From: Sulfurospirillum sp. UBA6790
GTDB lineage: Bacteria; Campylobacterota; Campylobacteria; Campylobacterales; Sulfurospirillaceae
Reading direction: 5' to 3'
DNA: 7,810 nucleotides
Assembly (NCBI GenBank): GCA_002452855.1
Contig: DKFS01000029.1
Span: forward strand, 1-7,810
The translations under genes and the position numbers were made by a program. Positions within the stretch are counted from its first letter, which is position 1, and each line of letters starts with the position of its first letter. Of this stretch, positions 6,184 through 7,810 are shown piece after piece. Below the pieces are notes generated by a model. The model saw only the letters and a list, made by a program, of their open reading frames with translations. It made no database searches and had not been told where the DNA came from.

Positions 6184-6843
6184 TTATTGATCTCCAATTA
6201 GCTTTGTATTGCGGAAACGATACATTTTGTTTTTCACTTTTTCTAAAATGCCTACTTTAATAAGTTGTTGGAACATATGAACCACTGTTGGTTTACTGAC
6301 ACCGATATTGTCAATAATATCTTGATATGAACCATTAAAAATTTTATTTTCGTCCAAATGATTGATGATGTATTTTAAGATTTCAATTTTTTTACCACCA
6401 ATAAGTGCTGCTAATCCTTCAATAATAAACGAACATCCTTGAATCTCTTTATTATGGAGTTTTGGAAGCATTGCGGTATAAATATTGCTGATTAAGTCTT
6501 TTACGTTAATCGGCTTCATAATAAAACCATCGACTTTAAGTGCAATCGCTTCCATCAAATATTCTGTCTCTGTAAAGGCGGTTGTAATAATCGTCGGTAT
6601 CTCACGATTGTGCTCTCTTTTAAGCTTTTTGAGCATTTCAATGCCATTCATTTCTGGCATTAAAATATCTGTCACGATAATATCTACCTGCTTTTCAAGC
6701 GCTATTTTGAGTCCTTCTACTCCATTTGACGCTAAATACACCTCTTTAACAAAGTCTTTTAGAATCATTTGAGTTTGCATCTGTACCGTTTTCTCATCTT
6801 CTACGTATAAGACTACAATGTCTTTCAGCCCATTAAAATCCAT
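6184..6843 (-). CDS. Response regulator: receiver plus RepL-like winged-helix output domain
   Basis: Cytoplasmic response regulator of 219 residues and almost certainly the partner of the histidine kinase just upstream. The receiver domain covers about 5-125: acidic residues E15-D16-E17 (LYVEDEKTV), phospho-acceptor D59 (IIVTDILMPEMNG), switch T88 (TIITTAF) and K110-P111 (FIMKPI). The C-terminal part from about 145 is not OmpR, NarL or NtrC type. It contains IGGKKIEILKYIINHL, then GSYQDIIDNIGVSKPTVVHM, which reads as a helix-turn-helix (recognition helix around SKPTVVHMFQQL), then GILEKVKNKMYRFR as the wing. This resembles the winged helix of RepL plasmid replication proteins and related MarR/CRP-like domains; the match is recalled, not computed. 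The ATG at 6843 is chosen because GAGGAG lies 7 bases upstream and the receiver begins directly. Only 1 base separates it from the kinase stop, and 2 bases from the next gene. Confidence 0.93.
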   Translation of the reverse strand: MDFNGLKDIVVLYVEDEKTVQMQTQMILKDFVKEVYLASNGVEGLKIALEKQVDIIVTDILMPEMNGIEMLKKLKREHNREIPTIITTAFTETEYLMEAIALKVDGFIMKPINVKDLISNIYTAMLPKLHNKEIQGCSFIIEGLAALIGGKKIEILKYIINHLDENKIFNGSYQDIIDNIGVSKPTVVHMFQQLIKVGILEKVKNKMYRFRNTKLIGDQ

Positions 6844-6844
6844 C

Positions 6845-7810
6845 TTACTTCTCCTCTTTTTTATCAAGTGGTACTAAAATTGTGATGATGGCACACTTTT
6901 CAAAATAGGTGCCGTTTTGAAAAGTATACGCGATATTTGTGCCACTGATAGTTCCTCGCATTTGCTTTTCAATAATTTGTTTGGACATATAAAGTCCAAT
7001 ACCTGTGCCTGAGGATTTATGTTTTGTTGTAAAATAGGGTTCGAACATCCTATCTAAAACTTCCTCGCTGATTCCACCGCCATCATCAATAACACTGACG
7101 ATAGCATTTCCTGCCTCTTTGCTCATAACGACTTCTATATACTTTTGCTCTATACCTCTTTCTTCAAGTGCGTCTTTTGCGTTTGAAAGTAAATTCATAA
7201 TCACTTGTGAAAATTCATTAGGATAACCGCTGATTTCAATATCTTGTGCACAATTGAGGAAGATTTCAATTCCCGATTTGTTGTAGTAGTCTTTGACAAG
7301 ATTGATTGTGTAGTGCAGTAATGATTTCACACTAAATTGTTCTTCATTGTGGTTGGGTTTAAAGAAATTTCGAAAATCATCAATCGTATGTGACATCAAT
7401 GATGCAAGCTCAATTCCTTCTTTGACCTGTTTATCAATAAATTCATCACTTAATTCAAGTCCCGCCATACGCTTCATCTGAAAACTTTGGATAATTAACA
7501 CAATCGCATTTAAGGGCTGTCGCCATTGATGAGCAATATTTCCAATCATTTCACCCATGGAGGCCAGTCTGCTTTGTCGAAACATAATCTGATCTTTTTG
7601 ACGGCTTTGTTCAACTTCATACTGGACTTTTAGTTCAAGATTACGATTGAGCTGTTGAAGTTCTTGTGTTTTGGCATCAACCATCTTAGCAAGTCTGGTA
7701 TGCAATAAACGAATATTTTGCAATAAAACAATTGCTAAAAGTGCGGCAAAAGCAATCGTCCCAATTGTTGCGACGACGATCCACTCAAAGGTGTTATCAT
7801 ACACCATCTC
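6845..7810 (-). CDS. Membrane sensor histidine kinase, N-terminus beyond window
   Basis: Inner-membrane sensor kinase that autophosphorylates on histidine and passes the phosphate to the adjacent response regulator. The frame is still open at the right edge (the last codon in the window reads GAG), so the ATG at 7807 is not necessarily the start and an upstream sensor part is likely missing. Numbering from that ATG: one transmembrane helix at about 8-31, a coiled-coil linker (about 36-78), the phospho-acceptor H93 (GEMIGNIAHQWRQPLN), the N box N205/N209 (IMNLLSNAKDAL), the G1 box D241-D242 (VIDDGGGI), the F box (MFEPYFTTK, 254-262) and the G2 box (GTGIGLYMSK, 267-276). All catalytic boxes are intact. 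The HQWRQPLN type H box is common in Campylobacterota and Deltaproteobacteria. The single helix placed just before the coiled coil suggests a second membrane pass following a periplasmic sensor. It heads the tightly spaced run that continues with the regulator. Confidence 0.94.
   Translation of the reverse strand, partial: EMVYDNTFEWIVVATIGTIAFAALLAIVLLQNIRLLHTRLAKMVDAKTQELQQLNRNLELKVQYEVEQSRQKDQIMFRQSRLASMGEMIGNIAHQWRQPLNAIVLIIQSFQMKRMAGLELSDEFIDKQVKEGIELASLMSHTIDDFRNFFKPNHNEEQFSVKSLLHYTINLVKDYYNKSGIEIFLNCAQDIEISGYPNEFSQVIMNLLSNAKDALEERGIEQKYIEVVMSKEAGNAIVSVIDDGGGISEEVLDRMFEPYFTTKHKSSGTGIGLYMSKQIIEKQMRGTISGTNIAYTFQNGTYFEKCAIITILVPLDKKEEK
6851..6856 (-). promoter_or_regulatory. Strong ribosome binding site fixing the ATG at 6843
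   Basis: GAGGAG on the minus strand sits 7 bases before the ATG at 6843, inside the last codons of the kinase gene. It rules against the longer reading from a TTG at 6867, which would add eight lysine/arginine-rich residues (MIKKRRSK) and overlap the kinase gene. Confidence 0.7.

Noticed and set aside
6485..6772. Plus-strand open frame of 95 codons opposite the response regulator
   Set aside because: It mirrors the receiver domain, which is clearly the coding strand. The predicted product is low-complexity Ser/Ile-rich with no domain.
6844..6867. Longer response regulator starting from TTG at 6867
   Set aside because: The TTG lacks a suitable ribosome site and would overlap the kinase gene, while the ATG at 6843 has GAGGAG at 7 bases.

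Overview
The window is about 7.8 kb of moderately AT-rich, densely packed bacterial DNA. It looks like a free-living Campylobacterota (epsilonproteobacterial) genome, and Sulfurospirillum or a close relative is my best guess. This rests on the histidine kinase H-box style (IAHQWRQPLN), extended -10 promoters (TGnTATAAT) without a clear -35, AAGG/GGAG ribosome sites, and the general protein style. It is an inference, not a database result. Nine protein genes fill the window; eight are on the minus strand and only the aldo/keto reductase is on the plus strand. I see no tRNA, rRNA, CRISPR or insertion sequence, and no gene-free stretch longer than about 100 bases.

Left part (1-1486, minus): a class II dihydroorotase (pyrC) is followed by an OmpR-type response regulator. 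The regulator starts on a GTG inside the end of pyrC and runs off the left edge. A compact 90-base divergent region (1487-1576) holds back-to-back extended -10 promoters, one for pyrC and one for the plus-strand Tas-like aldo/keto reductase (1577-2596).

Middle (2579-3898, minus): a six-helix membrane protein with a C-terminal class III nucleotidyl cyclase domain, whose residues predict cAMP production. It has its own promoter, and its 3' end overlaps the convergent reductase gene by 18 bases.

Right part (3993-7810, minus, transcribed right to left): a membrane histidine kinase (N-terminus beyond the window), a response regulator with an unusual RepL-like winged-helix output domain, an exported cyclophilin-type prolyl isomerase, a PII protein (glnK) and an ammonium channel (amt). 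Spacing is 1 base between kinase and regulator, 2 bases between regulator and cyclophilin, 46 bases to glnK, and 97 bases (with a 27-base perfect palindrome) to amt. A hairpin terminator closes the run after amt. GlnK and Amt form the classical ammonium uptake and gating pair; whether the two-component system upstream controls them is suggested only by position.

Most genes are ordinary housekeeping or signalling genes. The least routine items are the REC-RepL-like regulator, the six-helix cyclase, the glnK-amt palindrome, and a cyclophilin embedded in a two-component operon. I did not find a convincing novel multi-gene system.
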